Program-made: the position numbers and the translations under genes
Source of the DNA: Marinobacter sp. NP-4(2019)
GTDB taxonomy: Bacteria > Pseudomonadota > Gammaproteobacteria > Pseudomonadales > Oleiphilaceae
Length of the DNA stretch: 64,000 bases
Assembly (NCBI RefSeq): GCF_003994855.1
Contig: NZ_CP034142.1
Coordinates: forward strand, 2,666,001 to 2,730,000
Reading direction: 5' to 3'
Notes under the pieces: generated by a model
What the model saw: the letters and a program-made list of their open reading frames with translations, nothing else
Database searches by the model: none
What the model was told of the DNA's origin: nothing
In this document: positions 18,551-27,058 of the stretch, piece by piece
Layout of the letters: the number at the start of each line of letters is the position of its first letter
Numbering within the stretch: the first letter of the stretch is position 1

Positions 18551-19561
18551 TCACTCTTTGAGGCCGGAGAAATTAATGGGCAGGGACACCCCCAGAGAAA
18601 AGTCCGGGGCATCCTCAGTCAGGCCGATACCCAGGCTGGTATTCACGATGGTGGTGTCACTGACACGGGTGCCCAGTGAAAAACTGAGAAAACCGGTCAT
18701 CTGGTCCTGGGCGACCGCCTGGTCACCATTCGTGAAACTGAGGATGGTTTCATCGCTGTAGCTGAGCTGTGCGGAGACACTGAGGGAAATGTCGTAAGAC
18801 AATGAGTAGGCAAACCCGGCAGAGCCTGACAGCCCGAACCCCGGCTCCACCTTCTCCAGCAACCGCGCTCCCCGGACCTGCTGCAGACCGGACTCGGTTA
18901 CGTTGTAGGTGGCACCGAGAGAACCGAACACCACCACCGGGTCCAGCACCTTGGAAAGGCTTGCACCACCGCCGATTGAATAATAGCCACTACCGGTGGA
19001 CAGCTGCTCATTGATGTCGATCTCATAGGGGCTGACACCGGTCTTTGACGTAAGCGTGCCAAAAAATGTGGTAGACATCTTGCCCGGAACATAGGCAAAC
19101 GGCTGCCAGCGGGCGGTCAGGGAAATATCGCCGAAATCATAAACATTGAGCTCGTCCTGAGTGTCATACTTCACCACCAGCGGCACTCGCGTACCCACGG
19201 TCAGGTTATCCAGAAGGCCATAGTCGTAGGAAAAAGCGTTGGTAAAGCTGTGGGTCGCCGAGGGCACCACATCCAGGTTGCGAACCGAACCGTTGGTAAT
19301 GGCCAGATCCAGCCGCTGGTCGGCGGTATAACTGTAATCAAAGGAATAATTCAGGGCATGGGAGCCCTTTTTCTGAAGTGAATAGTTCTTCTCCGAGGCC
19401 TGGAAGACTTCTTCAAGTTGACGAGTGGAATCCTCATCGCCTTCCTGTTTTGCCAGTGCTTCCCTCGCCTGATCAACATTGCCTTCCTGTGATACGGCGA
19501 CCCCAGGCAGCAGCCCAGCTATCGAACAAAGGATAAAACCTCGCGCAAACCAACGATTCAT
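18551..19561 (-). CDS. Outer-membrane beta-barrel transporter with N-terminal helix (FapF-like architecture)
   Basis: A 336-residue exported protein. After the signal peptide (cut near VAVSQ) comes a charged helical stretch (residues 27-57, QAREALAKQEGDED onwards). A beta-rich barrel of alternating polar and aromatic residues then ends in LPINFSGLKE. Pairing with a C39 peptidase recalls the FapF/FapD pair of Pseudomonas amyloid export, whose barrel also has an N-terminal helical plug. Sequence-level homology to FapF cannot be claimed by eye. AGGGAG precedes the ATG. Confidence 0.6.
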   Translation of the reverse strand: MNRWFARGFILCSIAGLLPGVAVSQEGNVDQAREALAKQEGDEDSTRQLEEVFQASEKNYSLQKKGSHALNYSFDYSYTADQRLDLAITNGSVRNLDVVPSATHSFTNAFSYDYGLLDNLTVGTRVPLVVKYDTQDELNVYDFGDISLTARWQPFAYVPGKMSTTFFGTLTSKTGVSPYEIDINEQLSTGSGYYSIGGGASLSKVLDPVVVFGSLGATYNVTESGLQQVRGARLLEKVEPGFGLSGSAGFAYSLSYDISLSVSAQLSYSDETILSFTNGDQAVAQDQMTGFLSFSLGTRVSDTTIVNTSLGIGLTEDAPDFSLGVSLPINFSGLKE

Positions 19562-19620
19562 CCTGACTCCCTAAATTCTGGTTTTATTATTCCTGATTCC
19601 CGGAGACTGAATCCGGGCCA

Positions 19621-20421
19621 TTAGTTCCGGCGGTAATGAAGCTGCTTACGGGTGTTCTCCACGCTGCCATCCGGGTTGTTTTTCTGGCGTTCAAGCAGGT
19701 TTTGAATGCGCCTTGCAGTTGATTCATGGAACTCGGGCACTCGCTGAAGCGCGAGCAGAGTCATGGTCTGATCATCTATGAAACGCAAGTCCTCTTCCTT
19801 GAGCTCCAGGTAATCCAGGGGCTGGTCGCTGCCGGGAAACACAATGAACAAGACGTTGTCGTCCCACTTTTCTTCGAACTGGGCCAGAGTGAAGGAAATA
19901 TTCCCCACGGCCGGGTCCGCGAGATACACCCGGCCATCGCGGATGGTCCTGAGCACAACAAAATGCTTGAAGCCGGCGTGGTGAATCGGAACGATGGCGG
20001 GGTGATCCAGGTCGATCAGATCCTCAATGGAGGCCCGGAATCCACCGGACGGATATCCCAGGGCGGTCACCAGGCGCTTCATGTCCAGCATGGAAAAGGC
20101 ACGGCGCTGCACGATCCGTTCGCTCTCCCCGTAATGAAGCAGCCCCTCCATTACCTGCCGCTCGTTCAGTGTCCGCCCCAGATAGAAATTCAGCACGGTG
20201 GTCAGCGCCGCGCTGCCGCAACTGTAGTCATAGGCCTGGCGGACAATATTGCGGAACTTCTGCTCCACCAGGGGTTCCACCCGAACATCCGATCGCAGCT
20301 TGACCGGGCTGCGGTCGACATCCTGTTCGATGACCACCGTCCCTTTATCAAACGGCTCCACCACGGTGGCTTCCTGCACCATGGTGAAAGTAAGGATGGA
20401 TCCGGCGAGCACCAGCAGCAT
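19621..20421 (-). CDS. Exported C39-family cysteine peptidase (FapD-like)
   Basis: A 266-residue protein with an N-terminal hydrophobic anchor or signal. The peptidase C39-like domain has catalytic Cys in AYDYSCGSAALTT (near residue 68), His in HAGFKHFVVLR and Asp in YLADPAVGN. Stand-alone periplasmic C39 peptidases accompany secreted fibre or bacteriocin systems, FapD being one. It is the first gene of the operon running down to 15811. No amyloid-repeat substrate gene (fapB or fapC type) is adjacent, so its substrate is unknown. Confidence 0.78.
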   Translation of the reverse strand: MLLVLAGSILTFTMVQEATVVEPFDKGTVVIEQDVDRSPVKLRSDVRVEPLVEQKFRNIVRQAYDYSCGSAALTTVLNFYLGRTLNERQVMEGLLHYGESERIVQRRAFSMLDMKRLVTALGYPSGGFRASIEDLIDLDHPAIVPIHHAGFKHFVVLRTIRDGRVYLADPAVGNISFTLAQFEEKWDDNVLFIVFPGSDQPLDYLELKEEDLRFIDDQTMTLLALQRVPEFHESTARRIQNLLERQKNNPDGSVENTRKQLHYRRN

Positions 20422-20525
20422 GTCAGAAGAAGTCCCTGTTATTATTTATCACGGTCTATCGCACGCGTTCTTGAGTTACATATTGTTACGGTAAGATACC
20501 GAAAAGCCCTGCCCCTTAAAGATAA

Positions 20526-20672
20526 CTGTGCCTCAAATCTATCGCTGCAGAAGAGGCCGTGGAGCATGGTTTTGAGAACTGGTTCAAGGCATCGCCATGG
20601 ATCGGCACGGAGTTGACGGCGGAACCGAAAGCCGGTATCACACCCATTAGAACTGCCTTTAACCCAACTTGA
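20526..20672 (+). other. Open reading fragment without a start codon
   Basis: A 48-codon stretch is open from just after a TAA at 20523 to a TGA at 20670-20672. It reads EEAVEHGFENWFKASPWIG and onwards with ordinary codons, but has no ATG, GTG or TTG in frame. It may be the 3' remnant of a lost gene, or chance. The rest of the 259-bp gap between the C39 peptidase and regulator genes should hold both promoters; no clear boxes were seen. Confidence 0.25.
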
Positions 20673-20680
20673 AGATCCTG

Positions 20681-23437
20681 ATGACAACAACACTTAGCCC
20701 GGGTCGCCTGACATTTATTGCTGCGAAAAATCAGCCTCCCCAGTCACCAACGGCACTCCTCCCCAGAGAGAAGTTCAATGACCTGTTGCACGGACTGGCC
20801 CCCGTAAACCTGCTACTGGTGCACGCGCCAGCCGGTTACGGTAAAACCACAACCATGGCCGACAGGCTCCGGGCACTGGAGGCCAGAGCTGCCTGGTACC
20901 GGCTCGAGAGCGGGGACAATGATCCCGCCCGGTTTGCCGGCTACCTGGCCCAGGCGCTTGAGGTACAGGTGCCGGGCAGCTGTACCGGCACTCTGGAAAC
21001 GCTACAGAACGATGGCTATTCCGGTCTGGAATCTTTTCTGACCGATCTGCTGGCAGAGTTGCCACAGGATGACGAACCGCTTTACCTCGTGCTTGATGAC
21101 TATCACCTGATCAGCAATCAGGACATCCATGACAGCCTGCGTTTCCTGCTTCGTCATATTCCCGCGTACCTGACCCTGGTATTGATCAGCCGTACCATGC
21201 CACCAGTGGGCGTGGCTCAGCTGCGAATGCAGGGGCGGATGAGTGAAATAACCACTCGCGACCTGGCATTCGGCGCTGACGAGGCACAACAGTATTTTGA
21301 GAGCCGGCTGCCCTTCGAGGTTTCCCGGGAAAGTATCGAACGTGCGGTGAGGCGTTCGGAAGGATGGATATCCGCATTTCAGCTGCTGTCCGCCTCAGCA
21401 GCCACCAGCATAGAGTTCAGTGACTTCGTAGACCAACTGGCCCATGGTAACCAGTATATATTCGATTACTTTGACGAACTGCTTGGCCAGGGGCTGACCG
21501 AGCAGCAACGGATCTTCCTGTTGCGCACCAGCATCCTTGATCGCTTCAATGCTGCCATGGTCATGCGGGTGATGAATGACAGCGATGGCCAGGCCTTGCT
21601 CAGCAGCCTTCTGGGCATGGGGCTGTTTATCACCCCTGTGGACAATTCAGCCCTCTGGTTCCGTTATCATCCGCTTTTTTCGGTGTACTTACGCCACCTG
21701 CTCAGCTGTACCACACAGGAAAACCAACAGGAACTTCACCAGCGCGCCGTCGATGCGTGGCTGGAGCTCGATCATGCCGAGGAAGCGGCCAAACACGCCA
21801 TTGCGGCAAAAGATGCGGACCGTATTATCCGGGTCCTGACCGCCCACGGCCGCAAATTCTTTACCGAGGGACAGTTCACCCTGCTCCAGCGTTGCCTCGA
21901 CACACTGCCCCAGGACATCATCGCGCAGGATCCCACATTGACTCTGCTGCGGGCCTGGGTTGCCCAGGGGCAATACAAGTTCGACGAGGTGGAGAACTGG
22001 CTGTCTGCTGCGGAAGCCCGGCTGCAGGCCTCCATGACCGACGATACCCAGCGGGCAATTGAAGGGGAATTCAGTGCCATTCGGGCCCAGGTTGCCATGA
22101 ACTACGGGGACCATGAGCGAGCCCTGGTGCTGGCAAGAGAAGCAATCAATCAGGAAGCGCGGTTCCTCCCCACTTCAAGGGTTGCAGCCGCATCCGTGAT
22201 CGGTGAGGCCCTGTTCGTTCAGGGCCAGCTTGATGAGGCACTGGCACGGATGCAGGATACCGAACACCTCGCCCGCACTCACCACGCGCATCAGAATGTT
22301 CTATGGGCCCTGTGTCAGCAATCCGAGATCAGCGTGGCCATGGGGTTACTGCAGAAGGCCTATAATATCCAGGAACGGGCATTTCAGTACGCGGAGGAGA
22401 ACCACCTCAATCACCTGCCCATTCTGGAGTTCCTGTTCCGCATTCGTAGCCAGATCATGTGGGAATGGCATCATCTGGAAAGCGCCGAGCGCTGTGCATT
22501 GCAGGGGATCGAGATTCTGGAGGCACAGGGCGAGCGCTGGTATGTCCAGAGCCATACGTCACTGGCCAAGGTGGCCCATGCCCGGGGCCGGCAGAGTCTG
22601 TGCGCCGACTATATCAGCCGGATCCAGAAAATGCTGGCGGCCGGCGATTACCATCTGGACTGGGTCGCCAATGCCCACGCCACCATGCTGACCTATTGGG
22701 ATGCTGTCCGTGACCACGACTCCATTCAGCGCTGGCTAACCATCGCGCCGCCCTGCGATCCGGCATCGGCGACCAACCATTTCCATCAATGCAACGGCCG
22801 CAACCGGGCACGGGCGTTAATGAGCCTCGGGCAATTCGAACCGGCGCTGCCATTACTGGAGTCACTGACGGAAGTGGCGGAGCGAATCGGGTTGAAAACC
22901 GACCTCAACCGCAATCACATTGCCCTTGCCTACCTGTTCTGGCAAACGGAGAAGCGGGATCAGGCTCTGGTCCACATGAAAACAGCGCTGACGTTAGCCA
23001 GCACCACCGGGGCAGTGGGCAGTTTCCTGCGCATGGGCAAGGTATTGATCGTTATCCTGAAAGCGCTGATCAACGAAGAAGCCATTGATGGCATGGAGCT
23101 CCAGCGCGCCGAACGTTTGATTCAACTGGCCCAGCAACAGCGGGACTTCAGCCGTGCTATTCGAATCTCACTGGACGAGGCCATAATTCAGGACATCATC
23201 GATCGTCCGGATGTGCCGGAACTGATCCGCACGTCCCCCCTCACCCGCCGGGAATGGCAGATCCTGAGCCTGATTTATGCCGGCCTGTCCAACGACCAGA
23301 TCGCGGAACACCTGAAAGTGGCTTCCACCACGGTGAAGACCCACATTCGCAGCCTGTACCAGAAACAGAACATCAGCCACCGTGCGGAAGCCATTGAACT
23401 GGCGAAGGACCTTCTGAGCAAGATTCAGGGGGAATAA
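20681..23437 (+). CDS. MalT-type LuxR-family ATP-dependent transcriptional activator
   Basis: An 918-residue STAND regulator. An N-terminal ATPase has Walker A APAGYGKTTT near residue 50 and LVLDDYH near 140. A long TPR-like middle region follows, then a LuxR helix-turn-helix from about residue 855 (LTRREWQILSLIYAGLSNDQ, then VKTHIRSLYQK). E. coli MalT, of the same build, activates mal genes when bound to maltotriose and ATP. MalT-box-like motifs occur in both mal control regions of this window, so it is a good candidate for their regulator. The ATG at 20681 with GAAG is preferred over a TTG four codons upstream. Confidence 0.82.
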   Translation: MTTTLSPGRLTFIAAKNQPPQSPTALLPREKFNDLLHGLAPVNLLLVHAPAGYGKTTTMADRLRALEARAAWYRLESGDNDPARFAGYLAQALEVQVPGSCTGTLETLQNDGYSGLESFLTDLLAELPQDDEPLYLVLDDYHLISNQDIHDSLRFLLRHIPAYLTLVLISRTMPPVGVAQLRMQGRMSEITTRDLAFGADEAQQYFESRLPFEVSRESIERAVRRSEGWISAFQLLSASAATSIEFSDFVDQLAHGNQYIFDYFDELLGQGLTEQQRIFLLRTSILDRFNAAMVMRVMNDSDGQALLSSLLGMGLFITPVDNSALWFRYHPLFSVYLRHLLSCTTQENQQELHQRAVDAWLELDHAEEAAKHAIAAKDADRIIRVLTAHGRKFFTEGQFTLLQRCLDTLPQDIIAQDPTLTLLRAWVAQGQYKFDEVENWLSAAEARLQASMTDDTQRAIEGEFSAIRAQVAMNYGDHERALVLAREAINQEARFLPTSRVAAASVIGEALFVQGQLDEALARMQDTEHLARTHHAHQNVLWALCQQSEISVAMGLLQKAYNIQERAFQYAEENHLNHLPILEFLFRIRSQIMWEWHHLESAERCALQGIEILEAQGERWYVQSHTSLAKVAHARGRQSLCADYISRIQKMLAAGDYHLDWVANAHATMLTYWDAVRDHDSIQRWLTIAPPCDPASATNHFHQCNGRNRARALMSLGQFEPALPLLESLTEVAERIGLKTDLNRNHIALAYLFWQTEKRDQALVHMKTALTLASTTGAVGSFLRMGKVLIVILKALINEEAIDGMELQRAERLIQLAQQQRDFSRAIRISLDEAIIQDIIDRPDVPELIRTSPLTRREWQILSLIYAGLSNDQIAEHLKVASTTVKTHIRSLYQKQNISHRAEAIELAKDLLSKIQGE

Positions 23438-23440
23438 GTG

Positions 23441-24904
23441 CTACAGGCTGAACACCAGCCCGAGCAACAGATAGCTCAACAGGGTCACCACAACAATGCC
23501 CATGATGTTGAGCGCAAACCCCGCACGGATCATGTCCTGGATCTTGATGTAGCCGCTTGAGAACACGATAGCATTCGGCGGGGTAGCCACCGGCATCATG
23601 AATGCACAGCTCGCAGCTATCGCCGCCGGCACCGTTAACAACAGGGGCGACAGATCCTGGGACATTGCCAATGCGCCAAGCAATGGCAGGAAGGCAGCCG
23701 CCGTAGCGGTATTGCTTGTCACTTCCGTCAGGAAAATGATCACGCCGGCGACCAGAACAATCATAATAATGGCAGGAAGGTGACCGGCAACACTCAGGCT
23801 CTCGGCAATCCACTCGGCCAGCCCGGAACTGCTGATCACACCGGCCATTGCCAAGCCTCCCCCGAACAGCAGTAACACACCCCAGGGAATGCCCTGAGCG
23901 GTTTCCCAGTCCAGCACGAATAGCCGCTCTTTTACATTGACGGGAATCAGGAACATGGCCAGGGCAGCCGCAATAGCGATACCAGTATCACTGAGCCATG
24001 GCATCAGCCCGTCCGACAGAAGCGGCCGGAAAATCCAGGCGGAAGCTGTGAGCACGAACACGATACCAACCAATTTTTCCCCTTTCTGTAACGGACCGAG
24101 AGCCGCCAGTTCGTCACGAATCAAGGCGCCGCTGTCACCGTGACTGGCCAGGCCAAAATCCTTCCGGGTCAACCACCACCAGGTCAGCGACAACATCAGC
24201 ACGGTAACTGGAACGCCAATCAGCATCCATTGGGCAAAACCAATGGATACCCCCTGATTTTCGCTGAGATAAGCAGCCAAAAGCGCATTGGGTGGGGTAC
24301 CGATAAGTGTGGCAATGCCACCAATGCTTGCGGAGTAGGCAATCGCCAGTAAAAGCGCCGTCGCATACCTACGCAGCCCGTCAGTCTCCGAGCTCTCCAT
24401 CATGGCGATCACGGACAAACCAATAGGTAACATCATGATTGACGTCGCGGTATTACTGACCCACATACTGAGGAAGGCCGTTGCAATCATGAACCCGGCA
24501 ATCTGACGCTTGGGTTTATCCCCCACCGACCGCAGCGTCAGCAGTGCAATCCGCCGGTGAAGGTTCCAGCGCTGCATTGCCAGCCCCAGCGTAAAGCCAC
24601 CCAGAAACAGGAAGATAATTGGATTGGCATAAGGCGCGGTGGCTTCCCTGACGGAGCCCAGGCCCAACGCAGGCACCAATACAATCGGCAACAGCGCTGT
24701 GGCCGGAATCGGAATGGCTTCCGTCGACCACCAGGTTGCCATCAGCAACATCATTCCGGTCGCGGCCCAGGCGGCATCGTTCATTCCCTCAGGGGCCGGC
24801 AGCACCAGGGTAAGCAGCAGAAACAGCGGCCCCAGAAACAAGCCGATCAGCTGACTTTTGGGCAAACCGTCTTTTTGCTTTTCCCGCTCAGGCACAGCAG
24901 ACAT
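23441..24904 (-). CDS. SLC13/DASS-family sodium-coupled anion symporter
   Basis: A 487-residue inner-membrane transporter with 11-12 helices. It has the SNTATSIMMLP motif near residue 148 and SNTATAAAFLPLLGA near 395, which are the paired SNT motifs binding Na+ and carboxylate in this family. Likely substrates are C4-dicarboxylates, with sulfate or other anions possible. GAGGGAAA precedes the ATG. It is convergent with the regulator gene, with 3 bp between stops. Confidence 0.85.
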   Translation of the reverse strand: MSAVPEREKQKDGLPKSQLIGLFLGPLFLLLTLVLPAPEGMNDAAWAATGMMLLMATWWSTEAIPIPATALLPIVLVPALGLGSVREATAPYANPIIFLFLGGFTLGLAMQRWNLHRRIALLTLRSVGDKPKRQIAGFMIATAFLSMWVSNTATSIMMLPIGLSVIAMMESSETDGLRRYATALLLAIAYSASIGGIATLIGTPPNALLAAYLSENQGVSIGFAQWMLIGVPVTVLMLSLTWWWLTRKDFGLASHGDSGALIRDELAALGPLQKGEKLVGIVFVLTASAWIFRPLLSDGLMPWLSDTGIAIAAALAMFLIPVNVKERLFVLDWETAQGIPWGVLLLFGGGLAMAGVISSSGLAEWIAESLSVAGHLPAIIMIVLVAGVIIFLTEVTSNTATAAAFLPLLGALAMSQDLSPLLLTVPAAIAASCAFMMPVATPPNAIVFSSGYIKIQDMIRAGFALNIMGIVVVTLLSYLLLGLVFSL

Positions 24905-24948
24905 AGGCAGGTTTCCCTCAACCGTACATGGCTTTTTCTACGTGTCGG

Positions 24949-25269
24949 TCAGCCATCGGCACAATCCACACAAACAGTCGTATAAGGCAGGACCTGAAGC
25001 CGGCGCGGATCAATCTCTTCGCCACAGTATTCGCACTCATCACCCACACCCTGGCGGATACGCTCCAGTGCATGTTCAATCTGAGCCAACTCGGAGCGGG
25101 TCTCCGATTCCAGTGAATCCACCACTTCATCATTCTGGGTCTGCACCGCCTGTTCTTCAAAATCCTTTTCCAGGGCCCCATCCTCACGGTGTTGGTGGGC
25201 TTTGAAGCGGGAAAGGCGGGCCTTGAGATCCGCCCGAAGGGTTTCAAGTTCTGATTGTCGGTTAGTCAT
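24949..25269 (-). CDS. DksA/TraR-family zinc-finger protein
   Basis: A 106-residue cytoplasmic protein with an N-terminal coiled coil and a C-terminal C4 zinc finger (CEYCGEEIDP, then CVDC). This is the TraR/DksA type, which binds the RNA polymerase secondary channel. At this length it is a short DksA-like paralogue, not DksA itself (about 150). GGAGG lies 7 bp before the ATG. It is 44 bp upstream of the DASS transporter gene on the same strand. Confidence 0.88.
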   Translation of the reverse strand: MTNRQSELETLRADLKARLSRFKAHQHREDGALEKDFEEQAVQTQNDEVVDSLESETRSELAQIEHALERIRQGVGDECEYCGEEIDPRRLQVLPYTTVCVDCADG

Positions 25270-25453
25270 GGCAAACCTCCGCGGCTATTGGTCAATTATA
25301 TCATTGAGCCATAAACCTAAATGATAAGCTGAACCCTGAAAGAATGATTGTCAAAGTTACAGCCCAGGTAAATTCCCCGCCTCACCTCAGGACCTCGCTG
25401 AACCACCGCAGATATGGCACTATCTCGCCCATCACTTCGGCGGAGCAAATCGG

Positions 25454-26827
25454 ATGCTATACACAACCACAGCGGCTATAGCCGTGGCTCTCATTCTGTT
25501 CACCTGGCTCGGCGTTCGCGCGAGACTGGCGGATGGCGGCCTGGATGACTTTGTCACCGCCAGAAACTCCCAGGGGGCACGGGCCCTGGGCTTCAGTTTC
25601 CTGGCGTCGGGCATGGGCGGGTGGATACTGTTCGCGCCACCGGAGGTCGGTGCCCTGGTCGGCCCCCTGGCATTGGCCGGCTACGCACTGGGGGCTGCAC
25701 TGCCATTCATTGTATTTGCTTTTTGCGGTCCCGCCATCCGGCGATTCCTTCCTCAGGGACGCAGTATCGGCGAGTTTGCGGAGGCCTGCTATGGCCAGAC
25801 TGTCCGTCGCTATGTTTCCCTGATTTCCGTTCTGTACATGCTCTGCTTCCTGACCGCGGAATTAACGGCCATCGGCGCAATAACGTCCCTGCTCTCAGAT
25901 ATCAACGGTAACGTCGCCGTTGTCGGTGTGGCTGTAGCCACCCTGATCTACACCGCCTGGGGAGGGCTGCGGGCCAGCATTGTGACCGATCAGTGGCAAG
26001 CAGTCCTGCTGATCGCCCTGCTTGGCATCGTGGGCGTGGTCGCCGCGGACAGGCTTCCGGAAGTGAGCATGGGAAATGCAGCTTCCGTACCGGTGGTCAG
26101 CGCACTCGGGGTAGCTCTGACACTGGTTATTGCAGTGACTGCCGCCAACCTGTTTCATCAGGGATATTGGCAGCGCCTCTGGTCTGCCCGCGATACCTCC
26201 TCGCTACAGCGCGGGGCCTTCTTTGGCGGTATCATTACCATTGCGGTAGTGGCCGTGGTCGGATCTCTGGGAATTGCAGCGGCAATGAGCGGTACTGACC
26301 TGGGTTCCCCTCCCATTCCATTCTTTGCCATGCTTTCGGGTGCACCGGCCTGGCTGACCATCCCGGCCCTGGTACTGGCGCTTACACTGGTCGCTTCTTC
26401 GGTGGATACCCTGCAGAATGCTCTCGCCTCCCTGGCAGTAACCGAGAAAAAAGGGTTGTCGTTAACTTCTGCCCGCTGGATTACGGTGTTGCTAATGATT
26501 CCCGTGGTGCTGGTGGCATTGCAGGGCATCTCCGTCCTGCGGCTGTTCCTGATCGCCGACCTGCTGTGTGCAACCGCCGTTATTCCGGTGCTCATGGGAC
26601 TTTGGAAAAGAATGTCGACAACCGCAGCCGTAGGTGGCGGGCTGGCCGGACTGGTCGGCGCCATTCTGCCTGGCTGGATTGGCGGCGGCACCCTGATCGC
26701 CGGCCTGCAGGCAGCCAGCTTTCCCGGAGCCATTCCAACCCTGCCCCCTTTCCTAGGGGCGCTGTTTTTCTCGGCGGTCGCCAGTGCGTTGCTGGCAACC
26801 CTCGCGGGACGGAAACCAGCAGCTTAA
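25454..26827 (+). CDS. Sodium:solute symporter (SSS family)
   Basis: A 457-residue inner-membrane protein with about 12-13 helices and the SSS core (GGWILFAPPEVGAL, then ELTAIGAITSLL). It is shorter than PutP-like symporters, and the substrate cannot be told from sequence. It lies between the DksA-like gene and the mal block. A hairpin with CCGGACA/TGTCCGG arms (26843-26864) follows the stop but has no T-run, so termination there is uncertain. Confidence 0.8.
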   Translation: MLYTTTAAIAVALILFTWLGVRARLADGGLDDFVTARNSQGARALGFSFLASGMGGWILFAPPEVGALVGPLALAGYALGAALPFIVFAFCGPAIRRFLPQGRSIGEFAEACYGQTVRRYVSLISVLYMLCFLTAELTAIGAITSLLSDINGNVAVVGVAVATLIYTAWGGLRASIVTDQWQAVLLIALLGIVGVVAADRLPEVSMGNAASVPVVSALGVALTLVIAVTAANLFHQGYWQRLWSARDTSSLQRGAFFGGIITIAVVAVVGSLGIAAAMSGTDLGSPPIPFFAMLSGAPAWLTIPALVLALTLVASSVDTLQNALASLAVTEKKGLSLTSARWITVLLMIPVVLVALQGISVLRLFLIADLLCATAVIPVLMGLWKRMSTTAAVGGGLAGLVGAILPGWIGGGTLIAGLQAASFPGAIPTLPPFLGALFFSAVASALLATLAGRKPAA

Positions 26828-26924
26828 ACCTCCAGGAACCGGCCGGACAGTTTCGGGTGTCCGGTCAGACCCTCGCCGTTGTAGTCATTCGCTTGAAAAG
26901 GAGGCTAATACTGCCTCCGCCCTC

Positions 26925-26952
26925 CTACGCCCCCCTCCTCCCCCCGTCTACG
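26925..26952 (-). promoter_or_regulatory. MalT-box-like 28-bp element upstream of the alpha-glucosidase gene
   Basis: Read on the minus strand, the element starts and ends with CGTAG and contains GGGGAGGAGG (26934-26943), an exact fit to the E. coli MalT box GGGGA(T/G)GAGG. It matches the element at 33934-33961 in 23 of 28 positions without gaps. Next to it lies a GGAGGC/GCCTCC inverted repeat (26900-26918). It is a likely operator for the MalT-type regulator. Confidence 0.6.
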
Positions 26953-27058
26953 CCAACAAAAAGTCAGACAGGAGGATGAACGCTTGCCAGCCCCGACGCA
27001 CTATGGACAGATACGGAGTAAATAATAATTTTCACCATCAGGGTGTAAGTGAGGAAAA

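Noticed and set aside
26843..26864. Hairpin after the SSS transporter gene as a terminator
   Set aside because: The stem is good but no T-run follows, so it was not listed as a terminator.
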